A stretch of DNA of 64,000 nt, from the NCBI RefSeq assembly GCF_000425625.1, contig NZ_KE384409.1, positions 26,259 through 90,258 on the forward strand, in the 5' to 3' direction. Under the pieces are notes generated by a model. It did not search any database, had not been told where the DNA came from, and was given only the letters and a program-made list of their open reading frames with translations. Both the position numbers and the translations under genes were made by a program. Below are positions 11,175-20,000 of this stretch, piece by piece. Every line of letters starts with the position of its first letter. Within the stretch, counting starts at the first letter, position 1. This DNA is from Stutzerimonas azotifigens DSM 17556 (lineage in GTDB: Bacteria > Pseudomonadota > Gammaproteobacteria > Pseudomonadales > Pseudomonadaceae).

Positions 11175-11975
11175 TCAGGCCAGCACCTCGACTGGCATGC
11201 CGACCTCGAGCCGGCCGGTGCCTTCGGCGATGAGGTTCTGTCCGAGGTATACCTTGCCGTCGCGCTTGCGGTAGCTCATCAGCGTTTTCAGCGGCTCGCC
11301 GTCGGCGGCGCGTACGCCGCTGTCCGGGTCGAGGGTGGGGATCACGCAGCGCGAGCAGGGCTTGACCGCCCGGAAGCGCAGGTCGCCGATGCGGATCAGC
11401 GACCTGCCGTCCTCGGCGTAGGGCTGCGCCCCGCTCACCGTCAGGTTTGGCCGGAAGCGGCGCATGCCGAGCGGCCGGCCGACCCGCGCCTCGAGATCGG
11501 CGAGCGAGGCGTCGCCGATCAGCATGAAGGGAAAGCCGTCGGTGAAGGCGGTCTGCTCGCCAGGCCTGGCGTAGTCCTCGTCGATCTGGACGCCCTGCCC
11601 GTCCGGCAGCCGCACCAGCCGGCAATCGCGCCCGAGCGCGCCGCTCAGCCAGACCGCGGCTTCGTCGCCGGCGTCCGTCGCCAGCAGTTGCCGGCCCCAG
11701 ATCAGCACTTGGCGCGGCGCGCCGGAATCCGGTGCCTCTACGCTCAGCTCACCGCGCTCGCGCCAGCGCAGCCGCAATCCGCCGCGGTCCAGGCCTTCGG
11801 CCTCGAGCAGCGCCATGGTGGGAATGACCCGCTGCGTGAGGAAGCGCCCGGAGGCGGGGTCGACGAGCATCCAGCGGCGATCGCCGACGACGCCGAGCGC
11901 GTCCGTCGACGTTTCCGCGATGGACGCCCCGGCAGCGGACTTGAGGGGGAATCGGTAGATCGAGGACAGCTCCAT
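11175..11975 (-). CDS. MOSC-domain (YcbX-like) molybdenum cofactor sulfur-carrier protein
   Basis: A 266-residue protein with an N-terminal MOSC beta-barrel domain (MELSSIYRFPLKS) and the main MOSC domain behind it. The conserved cysteine of the MOSC domain lies in AVKPCSRCVIPTLDPDSG near residue 205-220, and FRPNLTVSG is also typical. These proteins bind the molybdenum cofactor; YcbX of E. coli reduces N-hydroxylated bases. Start at 11975 is preceded by GGAGGT at good spacing; a TTG at 11990 has none. The ferredoxin domain of full-length YcbX (369 residues) is absent. Confidence 0.85.
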   Translation of the reverse strand: MELSSIYRFPLKSAAGASIAETSTDALGVVGDRRWMLVDPASGRFLTQRVIPTMALLEAEGLDRGGLRLRWRERGELSVEAPDSGAPRQVLIWGRQLLATDAGDEAAVWLSGALGRDCRLVRLPDGQGVQIDEDYARPGEQTAFTDGFPFMLIGDASLADLEARVGRPLGMRRFRPNLTVSGAQPYAEDGRSLIRIGDLRFRAVKPCSRCVIPTLDPDSGVRAADGEPLKTLMSYRKRDGKVYLGQNLIAEGTGRLEVGMPVEVLA

Positions 11976-12017
11976 GCGCACCTCCGACAACGGGATGCGC
12001 AGGATAGCGCAGCGGGC

Positions 12018-12950
12018 TCAGGCTGGCTCGTCGCGCAGCAGCCGGTCGCGGATGACGTCGACCAGTTTTTCCGGTTGGAACTTGGAGAGGAAGTTGTCGC
12101 AACCGACCTTCTGCACCATCGCCTGGTTGAAGCTGCCCGACAGCGAGGTGTGCAGCACCACGTAGAGGTCGCGCAGGCGCGGATCGTGGCGGATCTCGGT
12201 GGTCAGGCGGTAGCCGTCCATCTCCGGCATCTCGGCGTCGGTGAACACCATCAGCAGCTTGTCGGTCAGCCTGTGCCCGGCATCGGCCCAGCTGCGCAGC
12301 AGGTTCAGGCCCTTCAGCCCGTCGCTGGCGGTGTGGATCTTCAGCCCCAGCTGGGACAGCGTCTCGCGCAGCTGCGCCAGGGCCACGCTGGAGTCGTCCA
12401 CCAGCAGCACTTCGCGGCCGCGGGCGCGCTCGAGCAGCGGGTCGGCCAGCCGCTCGGCCGGAATCCGGGTGTCGTAGGGGACGATCTCGGCCAGCACCTT
12501 CTCGACGTCGACGATCTCGACCAGCTGCTCGTCGACCTTGGTGATGGCAGTCAGGTAGTGGTGGCGCCCGGCGCTGCCCGGCGGCGGCATGATGGATTCC
12601 CAGTTGAGGTTGAGGATGCGGTCCACCCCGCCCACCAGGAAGGCCTGAACCGTGCGGTTGTACTCGGTCACGATGATGGTGCTGCGCTCGTCGATCGTCT
12701 GCGGACGCAGGCCGATCGCCTGCGACAGGTCGATGACCGGCAGGGTCTGGCCGCGCAGGCTGATCACCCCACGCACGTGCGGATGGCGGTGCGGCATCAG
12801 CGTCAGCTTCGGCAACTGCACCACTTCCTGCACCTTGAACACGTTGATGGCGAACAGTTGGCGACCCGACAGGCGAAACATCAGGATCTCCAGGCGGTTC
12901 TCACCCACCAGCTGCGTGCGTTGATCGACCGTATCGAGAATGCCGGCCAT
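12018..12950 (-). CDS. cheV: Chemotaxis coupling protein CheV
   Basis: A 310-residue two-domain protein. Residues ~15-160 form a CheW-like domain (FRLSGRQLFAINVFKVQEVV, GVISLRGQTLPVIDLS) that links chemoreceptors with CheA; residues ~180-300 form a response-regulator receiver domain with the acidic pocket VLLVDDSS and the phospho-acceptor Asp in VFTDAEMPEMDGY, followed by HTSLSG and the conserved lysine in FLSKFQ. CheV proteins couple receptors to the kinase and are thought to tune adaptation through phosphorylation. It is alone here, 42 nt upstream of the MOSC gene on the same strand, with no other chemotaxis genes near. Confidence 0.93.
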   Translation of the reverse strand: MAGILDTVDQRTQLVGENRLEILMFRLSGRQLFAINVFKVQEVVQLPKLTLMPHRHPHVRGVISLRGQTLPVIDLSQAIGLRPQTIDERSTIIVTEYNRTVQAFLVGGVDRILNLNWESIMPPPGSAGRHHYLTAITKVDEQLVEIVDVEKVLAEIVPYDTRIPAERLADPLLERARGREVLLVDDSSVALAQLRETLSQLGLKIHTASDGLKGLNLLRSWADAGHRLTDKLLMVFTDAEMPEMDGYRLTTEIRHDPRLRDLYVVLHTSLSGSFNQAMVQKVGCDNFLSKFQPEKLVDVIRDRLLRDEPA

Positions 12951-13103
12951 TGCAGGCTCCTTTCAAAATCTGGACACCAGGGGTATCGGCTGCCTACGGC
13001 CTCCCTTGAAGGCGTTCGTCGGCACGCTCGAATATCACAATGCCATCATGCCTGCTTCGCGGCCTGGCATCCAGCGCGCGTGGGGCCGGAAAGGTGATCT
13101 GGC

Positions 13104-14003
13104 TCAATCGGCGGAAAGCAGCGGGCTGTCCGGGGGCAGGTGCAGCCGGAGCGCCGCGGGGCGGACGGAGAAATCCATGCGTCGACAGCTCAGCGGCTCG
13201 CCGTCCAGGTTGATGTCCACCGCCTGGGGCGCGGTGATCGCCATCCGCGTGATGTGGCCGCTCACCGAAACCGCCTCGACGCCGTACAGGCTGCCGTTGA
13301 GCAGGGTGCTCAGGGTGCCGACGGCGCCCTCCGCCGCCGGCACGATGCACACGTCCAGCCAGCCGTCGTCGATGGTGGCATCCGGGCAGAGCACCTGGCC
13401 GCCGCCGGCCTGGCGGCCGTTGCCGATGCCCATGGCGAGGAATTCGCCCGACCAGGAGAACTCCGGACCGCTGAACTCGCCGTAGACGGAGCCGACATCG
13501 GCGAAGTGGGTCAGCCCGACCAGCAGGTAGGCGCCACCGCCGAGCATGCGCTTCCACTCCTCCGGAGTGTCGGCTGTCACCTTCGAGCCGAAGCCGCCGG
13601 TGGCCATATTGAGGAAGAAGCGGTCGTTCATCTGCCCGACGTCCACCGGCACGGCCGGCTCGTCGAGCAACGCCAGCGCCTCGGTCGGGTCCAGCGGGAT
13701 GCCCGCGGCGCGGGCGAAATCGTTGGCCGTGCCCAACGGCATCAGCGCCAGGCGCGCCTGTGCCCCGGCCTGCATCATCGCCTCGGTGACGTCGCGCACG
13801 GTGCCGTCGCCGCCGCCGGCGATCAGCGTGCCGTAGCCGGCGTCCAGCCCTTCGCGCACGGCCCGCTGGGCGTCGCCCGGCTCCCAGGTGACCCGCACGG
13901 TCAGGTCCCAGCCGAGCTCACGGCGCAGCCTGACCGCTTCGCGCACCTCGTCGTTGCACGCCTGCTTGCCGTGAAGGATGAGAAAGGCATTGGCTTGGTT
14001 CAT
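13104..14003 (-). CDS. yegS: Lipid kinase YegS-like
   Basis: A 299-residue protein of the diacylglycerol-kinase catalytic fold. The nucleotide-binding motif GGGDGTVRDVTEAM lies near residue 65 and MPLGTANDFARAAGIP near 90, both diagnostic of the YegS/DagK group, which phosphorylates lipids such as phosphatidylglycerol in vitro. Start at 14003 (MNQANAFLILHG) is preceded by AGGAG and gives the usual length; in-frame codons further upstream would add a tail not seen in the family. It is divergent from the exopolysaccharide locus, with 352 nt between. Confidence 0.9.
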   Translation of the reverse strand: MNQANAFLILHGKQACNDEVREAVRLRRELGWDLTVRVTWEPGDAQRAVREGLDAGYGTLIAGGGDGTVRDVTEAMMQAGAQARLALMPLGTANDFARAAGIPLDPTEALALLDEPAVPVDVGQMNDRFFLNMATGGFGSKVTADTPEEWKRMLGGGAYLLVGLTHFADVGSVYGEFSGPEFSWSGEFLAMGIGNGRQAGGGQVLCPDATIDDGWLDVCIVPAAEGAVGTLSTLLNGSLYGVEAVSVSGHITRMAITAPQAVDINLDGEPLSCRRMDFSVRPAALRLHLPPDSPLLSAD

Positions 14004-14207
14004 CTGCAGCGCTCCTGGCCAGGCTCTGCCATAGGACAGGCGCCCGTAACCGAAGTTGTCCGTCGCCACCCATGCCACCTGTCAGGTCCGGGTGTTCGCC
14101 AGTACCCGCGGACGACAATCGGATAAAGGAAAAATTCCCGCAAAAACAGCTAATTGCGAAAGCAGAACGGCCTTGGGAATTTTTTTGACGGCAGCACGCC
14201 AGCCTGT

Positions 14208-14289
14208 GAACTCGGATCACGCGTCACGGTCGGAGCAGGAGTCCGGATCAGGGTTGCGATGGCGGCCTGCCATCGATGGCGGCCTGCCA
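14208..14289 (+). promoter_or_regulatory. Candidate AlgU-type promoter and direct repeat before the polysaccharide locus
   Basis: The 352-nt gap 14004-14355 holds no gene. GAACTC (14208-14213), 16 nt, TCGGA (14230-14234) is close to the AlgU/sigma-E pattern GAACTT-N16-TCTGA, about 122 nt before the first gene. Downstream, CGATGGCGGCCTGCCA occurs twice (14257-14272 and 14274-14289, period 17), lying in the predicted leader. Near the start codon is a good Shine-Dalgarno (AAGGAGCC). By eye only. Confidence 0.35.
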
Positions 14290-14355
14290 GCAGCGCCCAC
14301 ATGCGGCGTTCTAACGAGTGATCGAGCTAGCTTCTAGCTAAGGAAGGAGCCTTGT

Positions 14356-15792
14356 ATGCGTTTACAGTCCGTAGGAACCCTTGAGTACGCTCACCCCAGT
14401 TTCGTCGACTATTTCCTGGCCAGCGTCAGGTTGATCCACGGCGTGACCGCGGTGCTGCCGGGGCTGTTGCTGATGGCCTTCCTGCCCCTGGACATGCCGA
14501 ACTCCGGCGGGCCGTTCACCACCTTCCTGTTCTTCTTCGGCATCCTCAGCGTCGTGGTGTTCCAGACCCTGGGCATCTACAGCGAGGAAGTGTTCAGCAC
14601 CCTGCTGCGCTTCCGCACGATGCTGATCGCCTGGGCCGCCGCCTTCAGCCTGCTGATCTTCATGCACCAGGGCATGGGCCTGCTCGGCTACCTCGAGCCC
14701 ATCCACCTGGTGTTCTGGTTCATGACCAGCATGGTGCTGTTCGGCGCCGAGCGCCTGATGATGCTCGCCCTGTTCCGCCGGCTGATGGACCGCGGCATGT
14801 TCCTGCAGAACGCGGTCATTCTCGGCGGCACCGACAACGGCGTGCGCGTGGCCGAGTACCTGCAGCACAACCAGGACATCCGCACCGGCGTGCTCGGCTT
14901 CATCGACGACCGCCTCGAGCGCCTGCCGAGCAACATCGCCAACCTGCCGCTACTGGGCAACATGCGCGATCTCGAGCGCATGATTCGCGAGGAGAAGGTC
15001 ACCCAGGTGCTGGTCGCCCTGCCCTGGTTCGCCGACAGCCGCATCGGCCAGCTGATCAACGAGCTGCGCCGCCTGCCGGTCAACGTGCTGCTGGTGCCGG
15101 ACATGGTCGCCTTCCGCCATGCCAACAGGCGCATCACTGAGGTCGCCGGCCTGCCGACGCTGATCGCCTCGGACCTGCCGCTGCGTGGCTGGTCGCCGCT
15201 GTTCAAGCGCCTGGAGGACATCATCCTGTCGAGCCTGGCGCTGCTCATGGCCGCCCCGGTGATGCTGCTGCTCGCCCTGGCGATCAAGCTCGACTCGCCC
15301 GGCCCGGTGCTGTTCCGCCAGAAGCGCTATGGCTACAACAACCGGCTGATCGAGGTGTTCAAGTTCCGCTCGATGTACCACGAGAAGTCGGACGCCAACG
15401 CCGATCGCCAGACCACCCGCAACGACGACCGCATCACCCGCGTCGGCCGCTTCATCCGCAAGACCAGCCTGGACGAGCTGCCGCAGCTGCTGAACGTGTT
15501 CCTCGGCAGCATGTCGATGGTCGGCCCGCGCCCGCACGCCACCGCTACCAAGGCCGCCGGGGTGCTGTTCGAGGAAGCGGTGGCCGAATACTCCGCCCGC
15601 CACCGGGTCAAGCCGGGCATCACCGGCTGGGCGCAGATCAACGGCTACCGCGGCGAAACCGACACGCTGGAGAAGATCGAGAAGCGCGTCGAGTTCGACC
15701 TCGAGTACATCGAGCGCTGGTCCGTCTGGTTCGACCTTTACATCCTCTTCAGAACGGTGCCTGCGCTGCTGTTCAACAAGGATGTGTACTGA
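14356..15792 (+). CDS. Undecaprenyl-phosphate hexose-1-phosphate transferase (WcaJ/PslA/GumD type)
   Basis: A 478-residue polyisoprenyl-phosphate hexose-1-phosphotransferase that starts repeat-unit synthesis on undecaprenyl phosphate in the inner membrane. It has four or five N-terminal membrane helices (to about residue 145), a nucleotide-binding-like middle domain ([18 protein letters not shown]) and a C-terminal catalytic domain with one hydrophobic re-entrant segment, then [38 protein letters not shown] and SMVGPRP. Length matches PslA (478) and WcaJ; glucose-1-P is the most likely substrate in this group but galactose is possible. First gene of the exopolysaccharide locus. Confidence 0.93.
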   Translation: MRLQSVGTLEYAHPSFVDYFLASVRLIHGVTAVLPGLLLMAFLPLDMPNSGGPFTTFLFFFGILSVVVFQTLGIYSEEVFSTLLRFRTMLIAWAAAFSLLIFMHQGMGLLGYLEPIHLVFWFMTSMVLFGAERLMMLALFRRLMDRGMFLQNAVILGGTDNGVRVAEYLQHNQDIRTGVLGFIDDRLERLPSNIANLPLLGNMRDLERMIREEKVTQVLVALPWFADSRIGQLINELRRLPVNVLLVPDMVAFRHANRRITEVAGLPTLIASDLPLRGWSPLFKRLEDIILSSLALLMAAPVMLLLALAIKLDSPGPVLFRQKRYGYNNRLIEVFKFRSMYHEKSDANADRQTTRNDDRITRVGRFIRKTSLDELPQLLNVFLGSMSMVGPRPHATATKAAGVLFEEAVAEYSARHRVKPGITGWAQINGYRGETDTLEKIEKRVEFDLEYIERWSVWFDLYILFRTVPALLFNKDVY

Positions 15793-15890
15793 CGCCGCAG
15801 GCGCGCCGGACCGGCTCCACCCGGGCCGTCCGGCCATTCGTCGCAAGCCGTGAACCACACTCGCCCGGCGCTGGTCCGGGAAGGAACTAA

Positions 15891-15968
15891 ATGATCAACA
15901 GCAGTCTCTCATTTCCGTTGGCCGATGCCGGTCGTTCAGCTGTCTGCCTGAACGCCACCGGAGCCTGA
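15891..15968 (+). CDS. Possible 25-residue leader ORF before the phosphatase
   Basis: ATG at 15891 is preceded by GGAAGGAAC at about six nt and opens a 25-codon frame ending TGA at 15966-15968, four nt before the phosphatase ATG. The peptide (starts MINSSLSFPLADAG, contains one Cys) resembles nothing I know. The 180-nt gap it sits in is otherwise empty. It could couple translation of the next gene or be a chance frame. Confidence 0.3.
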   Translation: MINSSLSFPLADAGRSAVCLNATGA

Positions 15969-15972
15969 AGCC

Positions 15973-16410
15973 ATGTTCCGGAACATCTTGATCATCTGTG
16001 TCGGGAACATCTGCCGTAGCCCTACGGCGGAAGCCATCCTCGCGCACAGGTTGCAGGGAAAGGACCTGACGGTGAGTTCCGCAGGTATTGGAGCGCTAGT
16101 AGGACACCCCATGGACAAGACCGCCCACGACGTTTTGCAGGAAAACGGGCTGGAGTTGCCGAATCACCGGGCCAGGCAGGTGGAGAGCGACATGCTCTAC
16201 CAGGCTGATCTGATCCTGGCGATGGAGAACAGCCATATCCAGCATTTGCGCCAGATTGCCCCCGAGGTGCACGGCAAGACCTTTCTGATAGGCAAGTGGC
16301 GAGGTGATCTCGAGATACCCGACCCTTATCGCCAATCGAGACCCGCATTCGAACACGTTCATAGTCTCCTGACGCAATCCGTCGAGAGCTGGCTTCCTTA
16401 CCTCCGATAG
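15973..16410 (+). CDS. Low-molecular-weight protein tyrosine phosphatase (Wzb type)
   Basis: A 145-residue cytoplasmic phosphatase that removes phosphate from the tyrosine kinase of the polysaccharide machine. The catalytic loop C9-V-G-N-I-C14-R15-S16 fits CX5RS, and the general acid Asp sits in IPDPYRQS near residue 115. It ends 14 nt before the Wzc-like kinase gene, the usual pairing. Its codon use differs visibly from both neighbours (more TTG, GTA, CTA and GGA), suggesting a different history. The ATG has only a weak ribosome-binding site of its own, so translation may depend on the small frame just upstream. Confidence 0.93.
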   Translation: MFRNILIICVGNICRSPTAEAILAHRLQGKDLTVSSAGIGALVGHPMDKTAHDVLQENGLELPNHRARQVESDMLYQADLILAMENSHIQHLRQIAPEVHGKTFLIGKWRGDLEIPDPYRQSRPAFEHVHSLLTQSVESWLPYLR

Positions 16411-16424
16411 AAGAAGGAACTTCG

Positions 16425-18638
16425 ATGACCACCATGCCACGCCCCATTTACGAGACCAAAGAGGAAAAGGACATCGACCTTGCCCACCTCTTTGCCACCT
16501 TCATCAACAACCGCGGCCTCATCCTGGGCATCACCGGTTTCTTCGCAGCGATCGGCATCGCCTATGCCCTGCTGGCGACCCCGGTGTACATGGCCAGCGC
16601 CATGATCCAGATCGAGCCGAAGGCGGGTCTGCCGAGCCTGACCGACGTGGTCTCGAGCAACCCGCCGGTGACTCCGGCGCAGACCGAGATCGCCCTGCTC
16701 AAGTCGCGCGCCGTGGTCGGCGCCGCGGTCGACAACCTCAGCCTCGACATCATCATCAAGCCGCACTACTTCCCGATCTTCGGGGAGTTCATGGCGCGCC
16801 GCTTCGAGCCCACCGAAGAAGGCGAGCTGGGCTGGTACCCGGCCGGTCTCGAATCCTACGCGTGGGGCGGCGAGAAGCTGGCCGTCACCCGCCTGATCGT
16901 TCCGGACAAGGTGCACGGCAAGGAGCTGACCCTCGAGGCCGCGGAGAACAACGGTTTCATCCTGCGTGACGCCGACGACGAAGTGGTCCTGCAGGGCACC
17001 GTCGGCACCCCGGCGGAGAACGCCGACTACGCGATCGAGGTGAGCGAACTGGTCGCCCGCCCCGGCACCACCTTCACGGTCATCAAGAACCGCACCTACA
17101 GCACCACCGAGGCGCTGCAGGAACGCCTGGCCGCCGCCGAGCGCGGCAAGCAGTCCGGCATCGTCAGCGTGACGCTGGAGGACACCGACCCGGCCAAGGC
17201 CGAGCGCGTGCTCGAGGAAGTGGCGCGGCTGTACGTCGAGCAGAACGTCGCGCGCAACGCCGCCGAGGCGACCAAGAGCCTGGAGTTCCTCAGCCAGCAG
17301 GTGCCGCAGGTGCGTCGCCAGCTCGAGACCGCCCAGACCGCACTGAATTCCTACCAGACCAACGCCCGCTCGGTGGACATCAGCGCCGAAACGCAAGGGG
17401 TGCTGGACCAGATCGTCGATCTGGACAAGGAAATCTCGGAGCAGAATCTCAAGCGTACCGAGATGGAACACCGCTTCACCCGCCAGCACCCGAACTTCCA
17501 GGCGCTGCTGAACCAGATCAACCAGCTGCAGACCCAGAAGGCGGAACTGGAAGCGCGCATCGACAAATTGCCGGCCACGCAGAAAGAATTGCTGCGTCTG
17601 ACCCGCGACGTGGAAGTGGCCTCGGAAACCTACTCCATGCTGCTGAACAAGACCCAGGAGCTGGACATCATCCGTGCCGGCACCGTGGGCAACGTGCGCA
17701 TCATCGACCACGCCGCCGCCGACGTGGAAAACCCGGTCAAGCCCAACAAGCCGCTGGTGGTCATCGTCGCCACCCTGCTCGGCGGCCTGATCGCGGTGCT
17801 CTTCGTCTACGTTCGCGAAGCGCTCAAGCGCGGCGTCGAGAACCCCGAGGACATCGAGCGCCATGGCATCCCGGTCTATGCGGCCATCCCGTTCAGCGAG
17901 AAGCAGGGCACGCTGGAGAAGCGCCTGGCCAACTTCAAGCGCGACAAGAGCGCGGCCTCCTACCTGCTGTCGGTCAACGACCCGGCCGACCTGGCCACCG
18001 AGGCCATGCGCAGCCTGCGCACCAGCCTGCACTTCGCGATGATCGAGGCGAAGAACAACGTGCTGATGATCACCGGCCCGAGCCCGGCGGTCGGCAAGTC
18101 CTTCGTCACCAGCAACCTGGCGGTGGTCATCGCCCAGTCCGGCAAGAAGGTCCTGCTGATCGACGCCGACATGCGCAAGGGCTACCTGCACAAGGTCATG
18201 CGCGTCCAGGGCGAGAAGGGCCTGTCGGACATCCTGTCCGGCCGCGTCACCCTCTTCGATGCCATCCAGAAGACCCAGCTGAACAACCTGCACGTGGTCA
18301 CCCACGGCCAGCTGCCGCCGAACCCGTCCGAACTGCTCATGCACGAGAACTTCGCCCGGTTCGTCAAGGAAGTCAGCACCATGTACGACCTGGTGATCTT
18401 CGACACCCCGCCGATCCTCGCGGTGACCGACGCCGCCCTGGTCGGCAGCCAGGCCGGCACCACCCTGATGGTCACCCGCTACGGACTGAACGGCATCAAG
18501 GAGATCGAGGCTGCCAAGCGCCGCCTCGAGCAGAACGGCCTGCTGGTCAAGGGCGTGATCTTCAACGCCGTCGAGCGCAAGGCGTCCGCCTACGGCGAGT
18601 ACGGCTACTACCAGTACGAGTACCAACCGACCAAGTAA
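16425..18638 (+). CDS. Wzc-like polysaccharide co-polymerase / tyrosine autokinase
   Basis: A 737-residue inner-membrane protein that controls chain length and export through cycles of autophosphorylation. The Wzz domain has membrane helices at about residues 32-52 and 440-460 with a periplasmic coiled-coil part between. The C-terminal bacterial tyrosine-kinase domain has Walker A GPSPAVGKS (551-559), Walker A' VLLIDADMRKG and Walker B DLVIFDTPP. The tail is a tyrosine cluster (YGEYGYYQYEY), the autophosphorylation site reset by the neighbouring phosphatase. Good AAGGAA site before ATG 16425. Single-polypeptide form, as in E. coli Wzc. Confidence 0.95.
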   Translation: MTTMPRPIYETKEEKDIDLAHLFATFINNRGLILGITGFFAAIGIAYALLATPVYMASAMIQIEPKAGLPSLTDVVSSNPPVTPAQTEIALLKSRAVVGAAVDNLSLDIIIKPHYFPIFGEFMARRFEPTEEGELGWYPAGLESYAWGGEKLAVTRLIVPDKVHGKELTLEAAENNGFILRDADDEVVLQGTVGTPAENADYAIEVSELVARPGTTFTVIKNRTYSTTEALQERLAAAERGKQSGIVSVTLEDTDPAKAERVLEEVARLYVEQNVARNAAEATKSLEFLSQQVPQVRRQLETAQTALNSYQTNARSVDISAETQGVLDQIVDLDKEISEQNLKRTEMEHRFTRQHPNFQALLNQINQLQTQKAELEARIDKLPATQKELLRLTRDVEVASETYSMLLNKTQELDIIRAGTVGNVRIIDHAAADVENPVKPNKPLVVIVATLLGGLIAVLFVYVREALKRGVENPEDIERHGIPVYAAIPFSEKQGTLEKRLANFKRDKSAASYLLSVNDPADLATEAMRSLRTSLHFAMIEAKNNVLMITGPSPAVGKSFVTSNLAVVIAQSGKKVLLIDADMRKGYLHKVMRVQGEKGLSDILSGRVTLFDAIQKTQLNNLHVVTHGQLPPNPSELLMHENFARFVKEVSTMYDLVIFDTPPILAVTDAALVGSQAGTTLMVTRYGLNGIKEIEAAKRRLEQNGLLVKGVIFNAVERKASAYGEYGYYQYEYQPTK

Positions 18639-18646
18639 GTGCGAAC

Positions 18647-18670
18647 GGCGGGCCGGCCTGTCGGCCCGCC
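18647..18670 (+). terminator. GC-rich hairpin after the wzc-like gene
   Basis: GGCGGGCCG (18647-18655) pairs perfectly with CGGCCCGCC (18662-18670) around a six-nt loop, nine nt after the stop codon. No T tract follows, so it may only slow or partly stop transcription. The rest of the 238-nt gap before the GH5 gene holds nothing I recognise. Confidence 0.45.
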
Positions 18671-18876
18671 TCGCGCTGACTCGGCATCACCGCCCCCTCC
18701 AAGAACAATGCGGCGGATGCTGAAAGGGAATTCCAGCGACGCGCATGTGTCAATGACGAGCCTGCCGGGCCGGCTCCGGCCGGTCACGCGTCCACGGGCG
18801 CTGCTCGTCGCTCCCATGGCGACCCCATTCGAACCGATCGCGCGGCAGTTGGCTGCCCCCGCGCAGGTGTAGTGCT

Positions 18877-19995
18877 ATGACGATGAACATCCAAAAGCGG
18901 ACCGCACGGGCCGCGACCATCGCCCTCGGGCTGGCCGCCGCACTGGCCGGCGCGTCCGCTTTCGCGGCCGACCAGCCGGACGGCTCGCGCGGCATCCCCC
19001 TGGTCGGCATCAACATGTCCGGCGCCGGCTTCGCGCCGGAAGTGCTGCCGGGCAAGAACGGCACCAACTATTTCTATCCGGAGAAGCGCCACTTCACCTA
19101 TTACCGGCAGAAGGGCATCACGCTGATCCGCTTCCCCTTCATCTGGGAGCGGGTGCAGCACGACCTCGGCGCCCGCCTCGACTTCGAGCAGATCCGCCTG
19201 CTCAAGCGCACCCTCGACTACGCGCACCAGAACGGCCAGCAGGTCATCCTCGACATGCACAACTACGGCCGCTACAAGGACCAGCTGATCGGCTCCTCGG
19301 CGGTGCCCTACTCCGCCTACGCCGAGGTCTGGCGCGAACTCGCCGAGACCTTCAAGGACCATCCCGCGCTGCACGGCTACGACATCATGAACGAGCCGCA
19401 CGGCACCGTCGGCCTCTGGCCCGGGGCCGCCCAGGCGGCGGTCGACGCCATCCGCGAAGTAGATCGCGAGACGCTGATCTTCGTCGAGGGCGAACGCTGG
19501 TCCAGTGCCTACCACTGGCCGCAGGTCAACGCCAACCTGCTGATCAAGGACCCGTCCAACCGCATCGTCTACGAAGGTCACCTCTACTTCGATCCGGACT
19601 TCTCCGGCCGCTACCAGAAGGGCAATCCCGACGAGGTCGACCCGATGCTCGGCGTCGAGCGCGCGCGGCCCTTCGTCGAATGGCTCAAGCGCCACGGCCA
19701 AAAGGGCTTCCTCGGCGAATACGGCGTGCCCGGCGACTCGCCGGCGATGCTGCAGGCGATGGACAACATGCTGCAGTACCTCAACGAGAACTGCATCCCC
19801 AGCGCCTACTGGGCCGGCGGCCCGGGCTGGAACAACTATGCGCTGAGCGTCGAGCCGCGGGCCGATGGCGCCGACCGCCCGCAGCTGGCGATCCTGCAGA
19901 AGCACCTCGACAACGATTGCACCGAGTACGGGCCCACCCCGGACGCGTCCGGCGACGGCGCGGCCTCCGCGCCGGCTACCCAACCTCAGGAGTGA
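18877..19995 (+). CDS. Secreted glycoside hydrolase family 5 (cellulase-like)
   Basis: A 372-residue GH5-type TIM-barrel glycosidase with a signal peptide (residues 1-30, cut near AFA-ADQP), so it acts in the periplasm or outside. The acid/base Glu173 is in YDIMNEPHG and the nucleophile Glu281 in GFLGEYGVPGD; ILDMHNYGRY and RFPFIWERVQ are also GH5 features. Family members cut beta-1,4-glucans and related chains. Placed inside the exopolysaccharide operon, it most likely trims or releases the polymer made here, as BcsZ and PslG do in other loci. The tail is an Ala/Pro/Thr stretch. It ends five nt before the next start. Confidence 0.9.
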   Translation: MTMNIQKRTARAATIALGLAAALAGASAFAADQPDGSRGIPLVGINMSGAGFAPEVLPGKNGTNYFYPEKRHFTYYRQKGITLIRFPFIWERVQHDLGARLDFEQIRLLKRTLDYAHQNGQQVILDMHNYGRYKDQLIGSSAVPYSAYAEVWRELAETFKDHPALHGYDIMNEPHGTVGLWPGAAQAAVDAIREVDRETLIFVEGERWSSAYHWPQVNANLLIKDPSNRIVYEGHLYFDPDFSGRYQKGNPDEVDPMLGVERARPFVEWLKRHGQKGFLGEYGVPGDSPAMLQAMDNMLQYLNENCIPSAYWAGGPGWNNYALSVEPRADGADRPQLAILQKHLDNDCTEYGPTPDASGDGAASAPATQPQE

Positions 19996-20000
19996 GTGAC

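Noticed and set aside
10740..11274. Several short frames in the repeat region after slt
   Set aside because: They are translations of the two tandem repeat units and lack ribosome sites.
14181..14207. TTGACG (14185-14190) as a sigma-70 -35 before the polysaccharide locus
   Set aside because: No acceptable -10 at 16-18 nt.
18639..18872. 77-codon frame between the wzc-like and GH5 genes
   Set aside because: No ribosome site; Pro/Ser/Arg-rich translation and overlaps the hairpin.
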